Numbered from the stretch's first letter, positions 8,378-18,126 are shown. The stretch: 64,000 nt of DNA from JAWKJY01 sp041393535 (GCA_041393535.1 JAWKJY010000003.1:372001-436000); one strand, 5' to 3'. A program made the numbers and translations. Notes: generated by a model not told the origin, from the letters alone.

Positions 8378-11300
8378 GTGGCCTGGCGGGTCGGGATCGA
8401 CGTCGGCGGCACGTTCACCGACCTGATCCTCGTCGACGAGGCGAGCGGGGCGACCCGGCTCGCGAAGGTGCCCTCGACCCCGGACGACCCCTCCCGCGGC
8501 GCGCTCGCGGGCCTCGCCCAGCTGCTCGCGGACGCCGGCGTCGAGCCGGCCGCCGTGGCGCGGGTGATGCACGGGACGACCGTCGCGACGAACGCCGTCC
8601 TGACCGGCCGGGGCGCGCGCGTCGGCCTGCTGACGACGGCGGGCTTCGAGCAGGTGCTCCACCTCGCGCGCGGCGAGACGCCCGGCCCGCTCGCGGGCTG
8701 GGTGACGATGGTCAAGCCCGACCCGCTCGCGGCGGTCGAGGACACGCGGGGGGTGCGCGAGCGGCTCGACGCGCGCGGCCGGGTCGTCGTGCCGCTCGAC
8801 GAGGCGCAGGCGCGCGAGGCGATCGGCGAGCTGCTCGCGCGCGGCGTCGAGTCGATCGCGATCTCGCTCCTGCACGCCTACGCGAGCGCGGCGCACGAGC
8901 GGCGCCTCGCCGAGCTCGTCGCCGAGCTCGCGCCGGGGCTCTCGTCTCGCTGTCGTCCGACGTCCTGCCGGAGTTCCGCGAGTACGAGCGGACGAACGTC
9001 GTCGTGATGAACGCGTACGTGCGGCCGGCGCTCGCCCGCTACGTCGAGCGGCTCGAGGAGGCCTGCGCGAGGCCGGCATCCGGGCCCGCTCGCGATCCTC
9101 CGCTCCGACGGCGGCCTGATGACCGTCCGGGCCGCGGCCGACAAGCCCGTGCACACGCTGTTCTCCGGCCCCGCCGGCGGCGTCGCGGGCGCCGCCCGGA
9201 TCGCCGGGCCGCCGGCTACCCGAGCTTCCTCTCGCTCGACATGGGCGGCACCTCGACCGACGTGTCGCTCTGCCTCGACGGCGAGCCCGCGATCACGCGC
9301 GAGACGCGCCTGGGCGCGTTCCCGCTCAAGGCGCCCACGGTGGACGTGCGCTCCGTCGGCGCCGGCGGCGGCTCGCTGGCCCACGTCCCCGAGGTGACGC
9401 GGGCGCTGCGCGTGGGCCCGGAGAGCGCGGGCGCCGTCCCCGGCCCGGCCGCGTACGGGCGCGGCGGCGAGGGCGCGACGGTGACCGACGCGAACCTCGT
9501 GCTCGGCTACCTGCCGGCCCGTCTCCTCGGCGGGGCGATGGCGCTCGACGTCGAGCTCGCCCGCGCCGCGGTGGGCCGGGTCGCCGATGCGCTCGGGCTC
9601 TCCGTCGAGGAGGCGGCCGAGGGGATCGTCGACGTCGTCAACGAGAGCATGGTCGGCGCGCTGCGGCTCGTCTCGGTCGAGAAGGGGCTCGACCCGCGCG
9701 ACTTCGCGCTCGTCGCCTTCGGCGGCGCGGGGCCCCTGCACGCGAACGCGCTCGCCGAGCTGATGGGCTGCTTCCCCGTGCTCGTGCCACCCACCCCGGG
9801 CGTCCTCTGCGCGCTCGGCGACGCGGTCTCGCCGTTCCGGGGCGAGGTCTCGGAGACCTTCATCGAGCGGCTCGACCAGGTCACGGCCGACGGCGTCGCC
9901 GCCCGGCTGCGGGCCCTCGCCGCCCGGGCGGACGACTGGCTCGCCGGCGAGGGCGTCCCGGCAGGCGACCGCGAGGTGCGCCTCGAGGTCGACGTCCGCT
10001 ACCACAAGCAGGCGCTCGAGATCCCCGTCGCGGTCGACCCCGACGCCCTCGACTTGGCCGACGTGGCGGAGCGCTTCGCCGCCCGGCACGAGCGCGAGTA
10101 CGGCTTCCGGCTCGACTCGGCCTGCGAGCTCGTCAACCTGCGCGCGGTCGCGCTCGGCGCGCCCGGCCTCGACGAGCCGCCGCCCGCGCCGCCCGCGACC
10201 GGCCCCGTCGAGGCGGCGATCGTCGGCACGCAGCGGATCCACCATCGCGGCGCCTGGCACGACGCGGCGCTCGTCGATCGCGCGCTGCTCGGCCCGGGCC
10301 ATCGGCTCGTCGGCCCCGCCGTCGTGACGCAGACGGACTCGACGACGCTCGTCCTGCCCGGCCACGTCGCCGAGGTGGACGCGCACCTGAACCTCGTGAT
10401 CGGGCCGGCCGCGGCCGAGGCGCCGGAGCAGCGGGCCGAGAGCCCGATCGTGATCGACATCGTCGAGAACGCGCTGAAGAACATCCGCCGCGAGATGGAC
10501 GCGGTGATCTTCCGCGCGGCGATGTCCACGGTGATCCGCGAGGAGCACGACTCGTTCCCGCTGCTCGCCGACGACCAGGGCCGGATGCTCGCGGGCCAGT
10601 TCGGCTGGCCGCTGGGCGAGTTCTTCGAGCGCTGGCCGAAGGAGGACGTGCGGCCCGGCGACGTGCTGCTGATGAACGACCCGTACCTGCTCGGCGGAGC
10701 GCTCCAGCACACGCCCGACATGCTGCTCCTGCGCCCGATCTTCGTCGGCGAGGAGCTCGTCGGCTTCGCCTCCCAGATCGGGAACCTGATGGACATCGGC
10801 GGCGCCGTCCCCGGCTCGATGCCCGCGCGCTCGCGCTCGATCTTCGAGGAGGGGATCCGCTTCCCGCCGGTCAAGCTGTACGACCGCGGCGTGCTCCAGC
10901 AGCCGATCGTCGACATCCTCGCGCGGAACTCGCGCACGCCCGAGCTGACCGTCGCCGACACGCTCGCCCTCGCCGCCGCGACGCGGGCGGCCGAGCTGCG
11001 CGTCGTCGAGCTGTGCGAGCGGATCGGCGTCGAGACGTACCGGCGCGTCTGCCAGGCGCTGCTCGACCGGACGCGGCGGGCGGCCGGGCTGATGATCGAC
11101 ACGTTCCTGCCGGAGGAGCCGCTCGTCTTCGAGGACGTCGTCGACGACGACGGCTGCGGCAACGGGCCGTTCCGGATCCGGCTCGCGCTCTGCCGGCGCG
11201 ACGGCAAGGCGGTGCTCGACTTCTCGGGCACGTCGCCGCAGGCGGAGGGCCCGATCAACCTCTACATGGGCCGCAACATGTTCGCGATGGTCACGGGGAT

Positions 11301-12195
11301 CGTCCTGATCATGGCCCTCGACCCGCAGATCCTCTTCAACCACGGCTACCAGGACCTGTTCGAGATCGACTTCCCGCAGGGCTCGGTGATCCAGCCGGAG
11401 TTCCCGGCGCCGCTCTCGAACCGCTCGCACACGCTCGCGCGGATCTTCGACGTCCTCTCCGGCGTCCTCGCCCAGCAGAACCCCCAGCTCGCGACCGGCG
11501 CGGCGTGCGGGTCGAGCCCGCACTTCCTGCTCTCCGGCCGCGACGAGGACGGCGCGTTCTTCCTCTTCTACGAGATCAACTACGGCGGCATCCCCGGCCG
11601 GCCGGTCGGCGACGGGATGGACGTGCACGCCTGGTGGCCGCACGTCACGTCGATCCCGGTCGAGTACGCCGAGGCGTACTTCCCGCTGCGCGTCCTCTCG
11701 CTGCGCGGCGCCCCGGACTCGGGCGGCGCCGGGCGGCACCGCGGCGGGAACGGCGTCGAGAAGGTCTACGAGTTCCTCGTCCCCGGCGAGGTCTCGATCC
11801 ACGACGACCGCGCCGTCTCGCGCCCGTGGGGGATCGGCGGCGGCCTGGCCGCCGCCGGCTCCCGCAAGGTGCTGCTCCGCCGGGACGGGACGGAGGAGGA
11901 GCTGCCCTCCAAGCTCGACTTCCTCCGCGTCGAGCCGGGCGACCGCCTGCTCTACGTCACCGCCGGCGGCGGCGGCTGGGGCGATCCGCTCACCCGCGAC
12001 CCGGAGGCCGTCCGCCTCGACGTCCTGCGCGGCTTCGCGACCGCCGAGCACGCCCGCTCGACGTACGGCGTCGCGGTCGAGGGCGACGGCGCGTCGGTCG
12101 ACCTCGCCGCGACGGAGGCGCTGCGCGCCGCGCTCGCCCGGGGGCGCCCCGAGCCGCTGCCCGTCTTCGACTTCGGCCCGGGCGGGCCGCCGTGA
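8378..12195 (+). CDS. fused HyuA-HyuB (5-oxoprolinase-like), interrupted by four single-base frameshifts
   Basis: GTG start 3 bp after the previous gene. The HyuA half begins 'RVGIDVGGTFTDLIL', with 'MHGTTVATNAVL' and 'LDMGGTSTDVSL'. It continues without a stop into a HyuB half ('IVIDIVENALKNIRREMDAV', 'MNDPYLLGGALQHTPD', 'DSGGAGRHRGGNGVEKV'). The reading frame slips near 8937 (GGGG run), 9062, 9085 and 9205. Each slip is repaired by adding one G or C to a run, which gives 1,273 residues, about the size of eukaryotic-type 5-oxoprolinases. The HyuA-HyuB junction itself (about 10,400-10,450) needs no frame change, so the fusion is real in this sequence. The losses look like consensus errors, but recent inactivation cannot be excluded. 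The stop overlaps the next gene's GTG (GTGA). Confidence 0.85.
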
Positions 12196-13223
12196 CGCTG
12201 CCCGAGCCGGCGAGCCCGAACAACGCGCTTCCCGCCCTCGCGGCCGGCCACGAGCCGCCCGCCGCGCTGCTCCTGAACGACGTCAGCCTGCGCGAGGGCG
12301 AGCAGTCCGAGGGGATCGTCTTCGCGCTCGAGACGAAGGTGGAGCTCGCGCTCGCGCTCGAGGCCGCGGGCGTCGGGCAGGTGCAGGTCGGCTACCCGGG
12401 CCGCTTCGCGCGCGACGCGGAGGCCGTTGGTGCCGTCGCCGGCGCGCTCGGCCGGGCGCGGGTCGAGGCCGTCTCGCTCGCGTTCGTCGCGGACTGGCGG
12501 GCGGACGTCGACGCCTGCGCCGCGAGCGGGGCAGGCGTCGTGAACGTCGTCTTCCGCTCCTCCGACCGCCTGCAGCGGCTGCTCGGAGTCTCGCGGGAGG
12601 AGGCCGTCGCGCGCGTGGAGGCCGCCGTCGCGCGCGCCGTCGCGGGCGGGGTGGAGGTCGCCTTCACGCCCTCCGACGGGACGCGCGCCGACCCCGACCA
12701 CCTCGCCGCGCTCTGGGAGGCCGCGGTCCGGGCGGGCGCGAGCCGCGTCTACGTCGCCGACTCGATGGGCGCGGGGACGCCCGAGCTCGTCGCCTGGCTC
12801 GTCCGGCGCGCCCGCGCGGTGACCGGGCTGCCCGTCGGCGTCCACTGCCACGACGACCTCGGCCTCGTCGTCGCGAACACGACCGCGGGCGTGCTCGCGG
12901 GTGCCGAGATCGCGGACGTGGCCGTCAACGGCCTCGGCGACCGGGCCGGCAACGCCCCGCTCGAGGAGGTCGCGGTGGCGCTCGCACTGGGCTACGGCGT
13001 CGCCCCCGGCGTCGAGCTCGGCGGGCTGACGGCGCTCTCCCGCCGGTTCGCCGCCGCCTCGGGACGCCCGCTCCCCGCGAACAAACCGGTCAGCGGCCCG
13101 TCGACCTTCGCGCACGTCCTGCCGACGCACGTCGAGGCGATGCGCCGTGACCCGCGGGCGATCCAGCCGTACGAGCCGGAGCTCGTCGGCAACGAGCAGC
13201 GGCTCGGCCCCCGGGACGGGTGA
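12192..13223 (+). CDS. DRE-TIM metallolyase (HMG-CoA lyase / homocitrate synthase-like)
   Basis: 343 residues. The GTG start overlaps the preceding TGA by 4 bp, so it is coupled to the HyuA-HyuB gene. The DRE motif is seen as 'NDVSLREGEQ' (Asp30, Arg34, Glu35), and the metal-binding His pair as 'GVHCHDDLG', followed by 'VNGLGDRAGNAPLEEVA' with the usual Gly-rich loop. This family (isopropylmalate synthase, homocitrate synthase, HMG-CoA lyase, 4-hydroxy-2-oxovalerate aldolase) makes or breaks C-C bonds next to a carboxylate, using a divalent metal. There is no LeuA regulatory domain, so it is not a normal 2-isopropylmalate synthase. Context suggests a catabolic step after ring opening, but the substrate is unknown. 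Confidence 0.82.
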   Translation: MTLPEPASPNNALPALAAGHEPPAALLLNDVSLREGEQSEGIVFALETKVELALALEAAGVGQVQVGYPGRFARDAEAVGAVAGALGRARVEAVSLAFVADWRADVDACAASGAGVVNVVFRSSDRLQRLLGVSREEAVARVEAAVARAVAGGVEVAFTPSDGTRADPDHLAALWEAAVRAGASRVYVADSMGAGTPELVAWLVRRARAVTGLPVGVHCHDDLGLVVANTTAGVLAGAEIADVAVNGLGDRAGNAPLEEVAVALALGYGVAPGVELGGLTALSRRFAAASGRPLPANKPVSGPSTFAHVLPTHVEAMRRDPRAIQPYEPELVGNEQRLGPRDG

Positions 13224-13269
13224 GGCGGCCCCGTCGCGCGGGGGATCCGGTGCGAGCGGCGGGAGGCCG

Positions 13270-14085
13270 ATGCAGGAGGCGATGGGCCAGGCTGCGACGG
13301 TGGAGCACGTGGTCGACCCGGACGTCGCCGGGCGGCTCGGGATGGCGTCCCGCCTGCTCGCGACCCGTCAGCCGGGCCGCGCGCTCGCCGTCCTCGCCGA
13401 GCTCGGGCCGGCGTCGGGATCGACGCCGGAGGCGCGGCTGCTCGAGGCGGCCGCGCTGCTCGAGGTCGGGCGCGCCGCCGAGGCGGTCGCGGCCGCGCAG
13501 GCCGGGCTCGCGCTCGCGCCCGGCTCCCGCGGCCTGCTCCGCGTCCTCTCGCGGGCCGAGGTCCGCCGCGGCCGGCCGGTCGAGGCGGAGCGCGCGCTGC
13601 TCGTCGCGCTGGCCGCCGCGCCCGACGACCCGGCGCTGCTCGCCGACTACGCCGTCGTGCTCGCCCACGGCGGCGCCACCGCGAGCGCACGCGAGACGCT
13701 CGCCCGCGCCGCGGCGCTCGCGCCCGACGACCCCGGCGTCCGCGGCGCCTGGGCGCGCCTCGACCAGCTGGGCGCCGCCCCCGCCAACTCGTCCGAGCCC
13801 GTGCCGGTCGCGTCGCCGCGCCGACGGCTCTCGCTCCGGCGCCGTCCCGCCCGCGTGCCCGGCCTCGCGAGCGCCGAGCGGGTCGCGTCGCATCCCGCGC
13901 TCGCGCCGCTCTGGCCGCTGCGCCGCTTCGGCCAGGCGCCGCTCTGGGCGCTCGGCTTCGTCGTCGCCGCCTTCGCCGGCTGGGCCGGCGGACGGCTCGG
14001 CCTCGTGCTGCCCGCCGCGCTCGTCTCGTACGGCCTGTACGCCGTCGCGGCTCCGGCGCTCGTGCGCCGCCTAGTCAGCCGCTAG
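13270..14085 (+). CDS. TPR-repeat protein with C-terminal transmembrane helices
   Basis: 271 residues. ATG preceded by GGGAGG. The first ~170 residues are Ala/Leu/Arg-rich helical repeats of tetratricopeptide type (pairs such as 'EARLLEAAALLEVGRAAEAV' and 'LLADYAVVLAHGGATASARE'). A basic linker with several Arg follows, then two hydrophobic segments near the C-terminus ('ALGFVVAAFAGWAGG' and 'LVLPAALVSYGLYAVAA'). It is probably anchored in the cytoplasmic membrane with the TPR domain as a protein-binding platform. It does not obviously belong to the preceding operon. Its end overlaps the convergent gene 14075-14905 by 11 bp. No specific function is recognised. Confidence 0.75.
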   Translation: MQEAMGQAATVEHVVDPDVAGRLGMASRLLATRQPGRALAVLAELGPASGSTPEARLLEAAALLEVGRAAEAVAAAQAGLALAPGSRGLLRVLSRAEVRRGRPVEAERALLVALAAAPDDPALLADYAVVLAHGGATASARETLARAAALAPDDPGVRGAWARLDQLGAAPANSSEPVPVASPRRRLSLRRRPARVPGLASAERVASHPALAPLWPLRRFGQAPLWALGFVVAAFAGWAGGRLGLVLPAALVSYGLYAVAAPALVRRLVSR

Positions 14086-14905
14086 CGGCGCGCCGCTGCA
14101 GCGCGGCCACGGCGAGCAGGCCGACCAGCAGGGCGGCGAGCGCGCCGGCGTAGAGCCCGATCGAGACCCCATCCCGTAGCTCTCCCGGGAAGCGTGCGAG
14201 GGCGACGAGGTTCAGGACGAGCCCGACCGCCGCCGGCACGAGGGCGATCCGCGCGCGGGCCCAGTCGCGCTCGGCGAGCGCCCAGGCGCTCCCGACCGCG
14301 AGCGTGAGCAGCCAGGTGCCGACGACGGAGGCCGGGAGCTCGCCGAGCCGCCACGGCCAGTGCGAGGCGAGCGCGCCCGGCGCGGCCGAGAGCCAGATGC
14401 CCGAGACGAGGCCGGCGAGCGCGAGCGCGCCGAGCAGCACGCGCGTCGCGGGGAGCAGGGGCTCGGAGATCGCCCGCCACTCGGCCCGGCCGCCCCGACG
14501 CTCGTGCGCGACGATCACCGCGAGCACCGCCGGCGGCAGGAGCGCGTAGACGAGCAGCCAGGTCCAGGCGATGAGCCGCGCGATCGTCGCTCCCTGGCCG
14601 AGCGCGAACTCGTCGAGGAAGCGCGCGGTCGCGATCAGGCTCGTCGAGGTCAGCGTCAGCGCGACGACGAGGACGATCCTCGTGCGCGCCCAGCGCGGCT
14701 CGCGGAACCCGGCGAGCAGCGAGACCGCGGCCGTCACGTACCAGGCGCCCATCCACGCGGCGGTGAGCGGCGCCGCGATCGGCCAGGCGAACGACGGGCC
14801 GACGTCGCGCGGCCAGCCCCACAGCCCGACCCCGGTCGCCGCGGTCAGGCCGAGGCCGGCGAGCAGGAGCGCTCGCCCGAACCGCGCGGTTCGCAGCGCG
14901 TCCAC
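14075..14905 (-). CDS. multi-pass integral membrane protein of unknown function
   Basis: 276 residues. GTG start with no Shine-Dalgarno; TAGCCT lies 6 nt upstream, suggesting a leaderless transcript. About seven or eight hydrophobic helices are visible, e.g. 'ALLLAGLGLTAATGVGLWGW', 'LTAAWMGAWYVTAAVSLLAG', 'IVLVVALTLTSTSLIATA', 'LLVYALLPPAVLAVIVAH' and a last helix before a short basic C-terminus. No transporter, kinase or enzyme signature is recognised. It is divergent from the nitrilase gene at 14971, and the two promoters face away from each other across 65 bp. Confidence 0.75.
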   Translation of the reverse strand: MDALRTARFGRALLLAGLGLTAATGVGLWGWPRDVGPSFAWPIAAPLTAAWMGAWYVTAAVSLLAGFREPRWARTRIVLVVALTLTSTSLIATARFLDEFALGQGATIARLIAWTWLLVYALLPPAVLAVIVAHERRGGRAEWRAISEPLLPATRVLLGALALAGLVSGIWLSAAPGALASHWPWRLGELPASVVGTWLLTLAVGSAWALAERDWARARIALVPAAVGLVLNLVALARFPGELRDGVSIGLYAGALAALLVGLLAVAALQRRAASG

Positions 14906-14911
14906 GCCGGG

Positions 14912-14917
14912 AGGCTA
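14912..14917 (-). promoter_or_regulatory. -10-like hexamer TAGCCT of a leaderless gene
   Basis: TAGCCT ends 6 nt before the GTG start at 14905. There is no Shine-Dalgarno. This is one of a recurring TAnnnT set in the window; the promoter role is inferred from the repeated spacing. Confidence 0.5.
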
Positions 14918-14956
14918 CCGCGCCGCTCCCTGCCGACCCGCTTCGCCGGGGCCTGG

Positions 14957-14962
14957 TAGACT
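14957..14962 (+). promoter_or_regulatory. -10-like hexamer TAGACT before nitrilase gene
   Basis: TAGACT ends 8 nt before the ATG at 14971, and no Shine-Dalgarno is present. Transcription would begin at or next to the start codon, giving a leaderless mRNA. Confidence 0.55.
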
Positions 14963-14970
14963 CGCCCCGC

Positions 14971-15819
14971 ATGCTCGTCGGCGTGGCGCAGGTTGAGCCC
15001 CGGCTCGGAGAGGTCCAGCGGAACCTCGAGCTCTGCGTGACCCGGATGCAGGAGGCGGCCGACGCAGGTGCGAAGCTGCTCGTCCTGCCCGAGTGCGCGC
15101 TCACGGGCTACGTGTTCGAGAGCAGGGAGGAGGGGCTCGCGCACGCGCTCGAGACCCCGGGCCCCGAGGTCGAGGAGCTCGGCGCCGCCTGCGCGGAGCT
15201 CGACCTGCACGTCGTCTGCGGCCTGCTGGCCCGCGAGGGCGACGTCCTGCGCAACCGCGCCGTCCTCTACGGGCCCGACGGCCACATCGGCACGTACGAC
15301 AAGACGCACCTGCCGTTCCTCGGCGTCGACCGCTTCGTCGAGGGCGGCGGCGAGCTCGCCGTCTACGACACGGCGATCGGCCGGATCGGCCTGGAGATCT
15401 GCTACGACCTGCGCTTCCCGGAGGCGACGCGGACGCTCGCGCTGCGCGGCGCGGACATCGTCGCCCACCCGACCAACTGGCCGCTCGCCGCGCGCTCGAA
15501 CGCGGAGTTCATCACCCGCACGCGGGCGCTCGAGAACCGGCTCTACCTGCTGACCTCGAACCGCGTCGGCGTCGAGCGCAGCGCCGAGTTCTGCGGCTGG
15601 AGCCAGATCGTCGACCCGTTCGGCCAGCGCCTGGCCGAGGCCGACGCGACGACCGAGACCCTGCTGCTCGCCGAGATCGACGTGCAGAAGGCCCGGGAGA
15701 AGGACATCCTCCCGGTCCCCGGCGAGTACGAGATGCACCTGTTCGACGACCGCCGCCCCGACCTCTACGCGCCGCTGGTGGAGCGCTCGGGCGACATCCA
15801 ACCGCCACAAGGAGGGTGA
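14971..15819 (+). CDS. nitrilase-superfamily carbon-nitrogen hydrolase
   Basis: 282 residues, typical for the family. The Glu-Lys-Cys triad is visible: Glu41 ('LVLPECALTGY'), Lys111 ('YDKTHLPFLG') and Cys144 ('GLEICYDLRFPE'). These enzymes hydrolyse amides, N-carbamoyl compounds or nitriles through a cysteine acyl intermediate in the cytoplasm. The length and the 'YDKTHLPF' and 'ICYDLRFPE' blocks fit the omega-amidase, N-carbamoylputrescine or carbamoyl-amino-acid amidase branch better than true nitrilases. The next gene starts 1 bp after its stop, so the two form an operon with a cyclase-family metal hydrolase, a pairing that suggests sequential amide/acid hydrolysis. Confidence 0.9.
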   Translation: MLVGVAQVEPRLGEVQRNLELCVTRMQEAADAGAKLLVLPECALTGYVFESREEGLAHALETPGPEVEELGAACAELDLHVVCGLLAREGDVLRNRAVLYGPDGHIGTYDKTHLPFLGVDRFVEGGGELAVYDTAIGRIGLEICYDLRFPEATRTLALRGADIVAHPTNWPLAARSNAEFITRTRALENRLYLLTSNRVGVERSAEFCGWSQIVDPFGQRLAEADATTETLLLAEIDVQKAREKDILPVPGEYEMHLFDDRRPDLYAPLVERSGDIQPPQGG

Positions 15820-15820
15820 C

Positions 15821-16777
15821 ATGGCTGATCCCGAGCTCGTGCCCGAGGCGATCCTCGAGAAGGACGGCCTCAAGGTCTCGAAGAGCCCGTGGGGGCCCGA
15901 CGACGAGATCGGCCGGCTCAACTGGGTCACCCCGGAGAGCACCAAGGAGATCCTCGACCACCTGAACGGGACGAAGGTCTTCGACCTGAACGTCGACTAC
16001 TTCATCGGGATGCCGTCCTGGCTCGCGGCCGGCGACCCCAAGTACGAAATCTGGATGACGCACACCCCGCAGGGGTCGGTCAACGACAACCTCTCGGGCG
16101 TGGGGTCGGGCCCGCACGAGCACTACAGCTACTGCGGCGACTCGGTGCACATGTACACGCACTGCGGCACCCACATCGACACGATGAACCACCTCGGGCA
16201 CCACAACACGTTCTGGAACGGCTGGACGCCCGAGAAGGACCTGGGCTCCCGCCTCTGGAACAAGGGCGGCCCGGACAAGTACCCGCCGGTGATCGCCCGC
16301 GGCGTCCTGCTCGACATCGCGGGCATGTACGGCGTCGACTGCCTCGACGACGGCTACGGGATCACCCCGGACGACATCAAGCGCTGCGTCAAGGAGCAGG
16401 GCGTCGAGCTGAAGAAGAAGGACATCGTCCTGATCCGCACGGGCCGGATGACCAAGTGGCCGGACCCGGACGGCTACCTGCTGAAGCCCCCCGGGATCAA
16501 CCTCCCGAGCGCGAAGTACCTCTGCGAGGAGGCCGGCGCGATGTGCATCGCCGGCGACTCGATCGGGCTCGAGGTGATGCCGTGGAACGAGCCGGACGCG
16601 TTCCTGCCCGTCCACGCCTACATGTTCGCCACCGCCGGTGCGCAGATCATGGAGATCGTGAACATGGAGGAGATCGCGGCCGAGAAGCAGTACACGTTCG
16701 CGTTCCTCGGCTTCCCGCTGAAGCTGCGCGGCGCCACGGGCGCGCCGATGCCGGCGTACGCGATCCCGCTCAAGTGA
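15821..16777 (+). CDS. cyclase-family metal-dependent hydrolase (kynurenine formamidase-like)
   Basis: 318 residues. ATG preceded by AAGGAGG. The family signature 'HCGTHIDTMNHLGH' (HxGTHxDxPxH-like, with Met in place of the usual Pro) is present, followed by 'RGVLLDIAGMYGVDCLDD' and a C-terminal 'APMPAYAIPLK'. PF04199 enzymes are Zn or Mn hydrolases that open amides, lactones or formanilides. The protein is longer than kynurenine formamidase (about 210) and resembles the ~320-residue actinobacterial branch. It is codirectional with the nitrilase by 1 bp, so they may act on the same substrate. Two hairpins follow the stop, the second with a T-run. Confidence 0.88.
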   Translation: MADPELVPEAILEKDGLKVSKSPWGPDDEIGRLNWVTPESTKEILDHLNGTKVFDLNVDYFIGMPSWLAAGDPKYEIWMTHTPQGSVNDNLSGVGSGPHEHYSYCGDSVHMYTHCGTHIDTMNHLGHHNTFWNGWTPEKDLGSRLWNKGGPDKYPPVIARGVLLDIAGMYGVDCLDDGYGITPDDIKRCVKEQGVELKKKDIVLIRTGRMTKWPDPDGYLLKPPGINLPSAKYLCEEAGAMCIAGDSIGLEVMPWNEPDAFLPVHAYMFATAGAQIMEIVNMEEIAAEKQYTFAFLGFPLKLRGATGAPMPAYAIPLK

Positions 16778-16778
16778 T

Positions 16779-16805
16779 ACCGGGGGAAACCGGGTTTCCC
16801 CCGGT
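16779..16805. repeat. GGGGG-type inverted repeat (copy 1 of a dispersed hairpin family)
   Basis: Perfect 11-bp stem: ACCGGGGGAAA (16779-16789) pairs with TTTCCCCCGGT (16795-16805) around a 5-nt loop. Read on the minus strand it is preceded by GGGGGCCAC, the same prefix found at two other hairpins (21544-21588 and 50620-50667). It may assist termination after 16777. Confidence 0.75.
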
Positions 16806-16827
16806 GGCCCCCTCCTGGTGAGTGCAC

Positions 16828-16863
16828 AGCAGATTGGCCGGCAAAGCCGGCCAATCTGCTTTT
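16828..16863 (+). terminator. rho-independent terminator
   Basis: Perfect 15-bp stem: AGCAGATTGGCCGGC (16828-16842) and its complement (16846-16860) with a 3-nt AAA loop, followed by a T-run at 16860-16863. It terminates the nitrilase-cyclase operon and lies directly against the 3' end of the convergent EamA gene, which it may also serve. Confidence 0.9.
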
Positions 16864-17771
16864 CATGAAGGACGTGATCCGGTCTGGCCGCGCGGTCGCC
16901 CCGTGCGCCGCGCTACCAGGATTCCCACGCCGATGATCACGCCGCCCACGATCTGAACCCAGCCCAGGTGCTCGGACAGGAGCGCGACGGCGAAGACGGC
17001 GCCGCCGAACGGCTGGAGGTTCGCGTAGATCGCGCTGCGGGACGGGCCGACGCGGTGGATCGCGGTGAACCAGAGGATCGTGTTCAGCACGAACGCGAGC
17101 AGCGTCCCGTAGGCGAGGGCGAGCCAGGCGAGCGCGCCGAGCGCGCCCCAGTCCTCCTGTGCCAGCTCGACCGCGGCTGCGGCGGTGAGCGGCACGGCGC
17201 CGACGAGGAGCAGCGCCGTCGAGACGCGCCAGGCGGAGTATCGGCGCATCAGCGGCGCGACGACCACGGTGTAGAAGCCCCAGGTCGCGGCCGCGACGAG
17301 CGCGAGCAGGATCCCGACCGGGTCGCCCGAGACGTCCCCCTCGGCGCCGAGCGCGACGAGCGCGACGCCCGCGAACGAGAGGGCGGCCGCCCCCAGCACG
17401 CGTCCGGACAGCCGCTCCGTCCCGGCGAGGCGGGCGAAGAGGACGACGAAGATCGGCACCGTCCCGTAGACGAGCGCGCTCGTCGAGGCGGTCGTGTGGT
17501 CGATCGACAGCGCGACCGTGACCTGGTAGGCGACGATCCCGACCAGCCCCGCGACGACGACGGCGCGCCGGTCGAGCCGCTCGATCCGCAGCGTCCCCTC
17601 CGTGCCGAGCGTCACCGTCGCGAGCACGAGCGCGCCGACGACCGACCGGATCGCCATGTAGGCGATCGGGCCGATGCCCTCCTGGAAGGCGTACTTCGCG
17701 ACCGGCCAGTGGAGCGACCAGACGAGGGTCGCCGTCAGGAGCAGCAGGTCGGCCGGGACGCGGCGGAGCAC
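16863..17771 (-). CDS. EamA/DMT-family transporter
   Basis: 302 residues with ten hydrophobic helices in two halves of five, the DMT (drug/metabolite transporter) arrangement. It begins 'ADLLLLTATLVWSLHWPVAKYAF', the conserved EamA entry helix; the second EamA repeat starts near 'VGILLALVAAATWGFYTVVV' and includes 'LQPFGGAVFAVALLSEHLGW', typical of helix 8-9. The protein acts in the cytoplasmic membrane. The substrate is unknown; EamA proteins commonly export amino acids or other small metabolites. GTG start at 17771. It follows the small coiled-coil gene by 22 bp and could be cotranscribed with the formamidase genes. Confidence 0.9.
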   Translation of the reverse strand: MLRRVPADLLLLTATLVWSLHWPVAKYAFQEGIGPIAYMAIRSVVGALVLATVTLGTEGTLRIERLDRRAVVVAGLVGIVAYQVTVALSIDHTTASTSALVYGTVPIFVVLFARLAGTERLSGRVLGAAALSFAGVALVALGAEGDVSGDPVGILLALVAAATWGFYTVVVAPLMRRYSAWRVSTALLLVGAVPLTAAAAVELAQEDWGALGALAWLALAYGTLLAFVLNTILWFTAIHRVGPSRSAIYANLQPFGGAVFAVALLSEHLGWVQIVGGVIIGVGILVARRTGRPRGQTGSRPS

Positions 17772-17793
17772 GGCGTCCCGGGCGCGTCGCGGG

Positions 17794-18126
17794 CTAGCTC
17801 TCGCCGAGCGCCGCGGCGAACCGCTCGTACGCGGCCTGCCGGCGGCGGGACTCGTCGAGGTCCGCCTTCAGCTTCGCGACGCGCTGCTCGAGCCGGGTGC
17901 TCGCGTCGCCGCCTGGCGCCTGGAGCAGGAAGCCCGCGGCGCGCAGCTCGTCGACGTCGGCGGCCTCCATCCCCGCGATCACGGAGGCGTCGACCCGCCA
18001 GGCGCGCGCGTCGCGCAGGGCGTTCTCGAGCTGGGGCAGCAGCGCCTCCTCTCGCTGGCGCTCGAACGCGAGCATGTCGAGCGCCTCGCGCCGACGGCGC
18101 GCGCGGACCGTCTCGTCCTCGTTCAC
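17794..18126 (-). CDS. small coiled-coil protein of unknown function, coupled to formamidase
   Basis: 110 residues, highly charged and helical. It contains 'ETVRARRRREALDMLAFERQ' and 'LEQRVAKLKADLDESRRRQA', which give heptad-like coiled-coil patterns, and has no membrane segment or signal peptide. The GTG start (18126) overlaps the formamidase stop by 4 bp (GTGA), and GGAGGTG lies 8 nt upstream, so a real, translationally coupled gene is well supported. No family is recognised. A structural or regulatory partner of the formamidase is an inference from coupling alone. Confidence 0.7.
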   Translation of the reverse strand: MNEDETVRARRRREALDMLAFERQREEALLPQLENALRDARAWRVDASVIAGMEAADVDELRAAGFLLQAPGGDASTRLEQRVAKLKADLDESRRRQAAYERFAAALGES

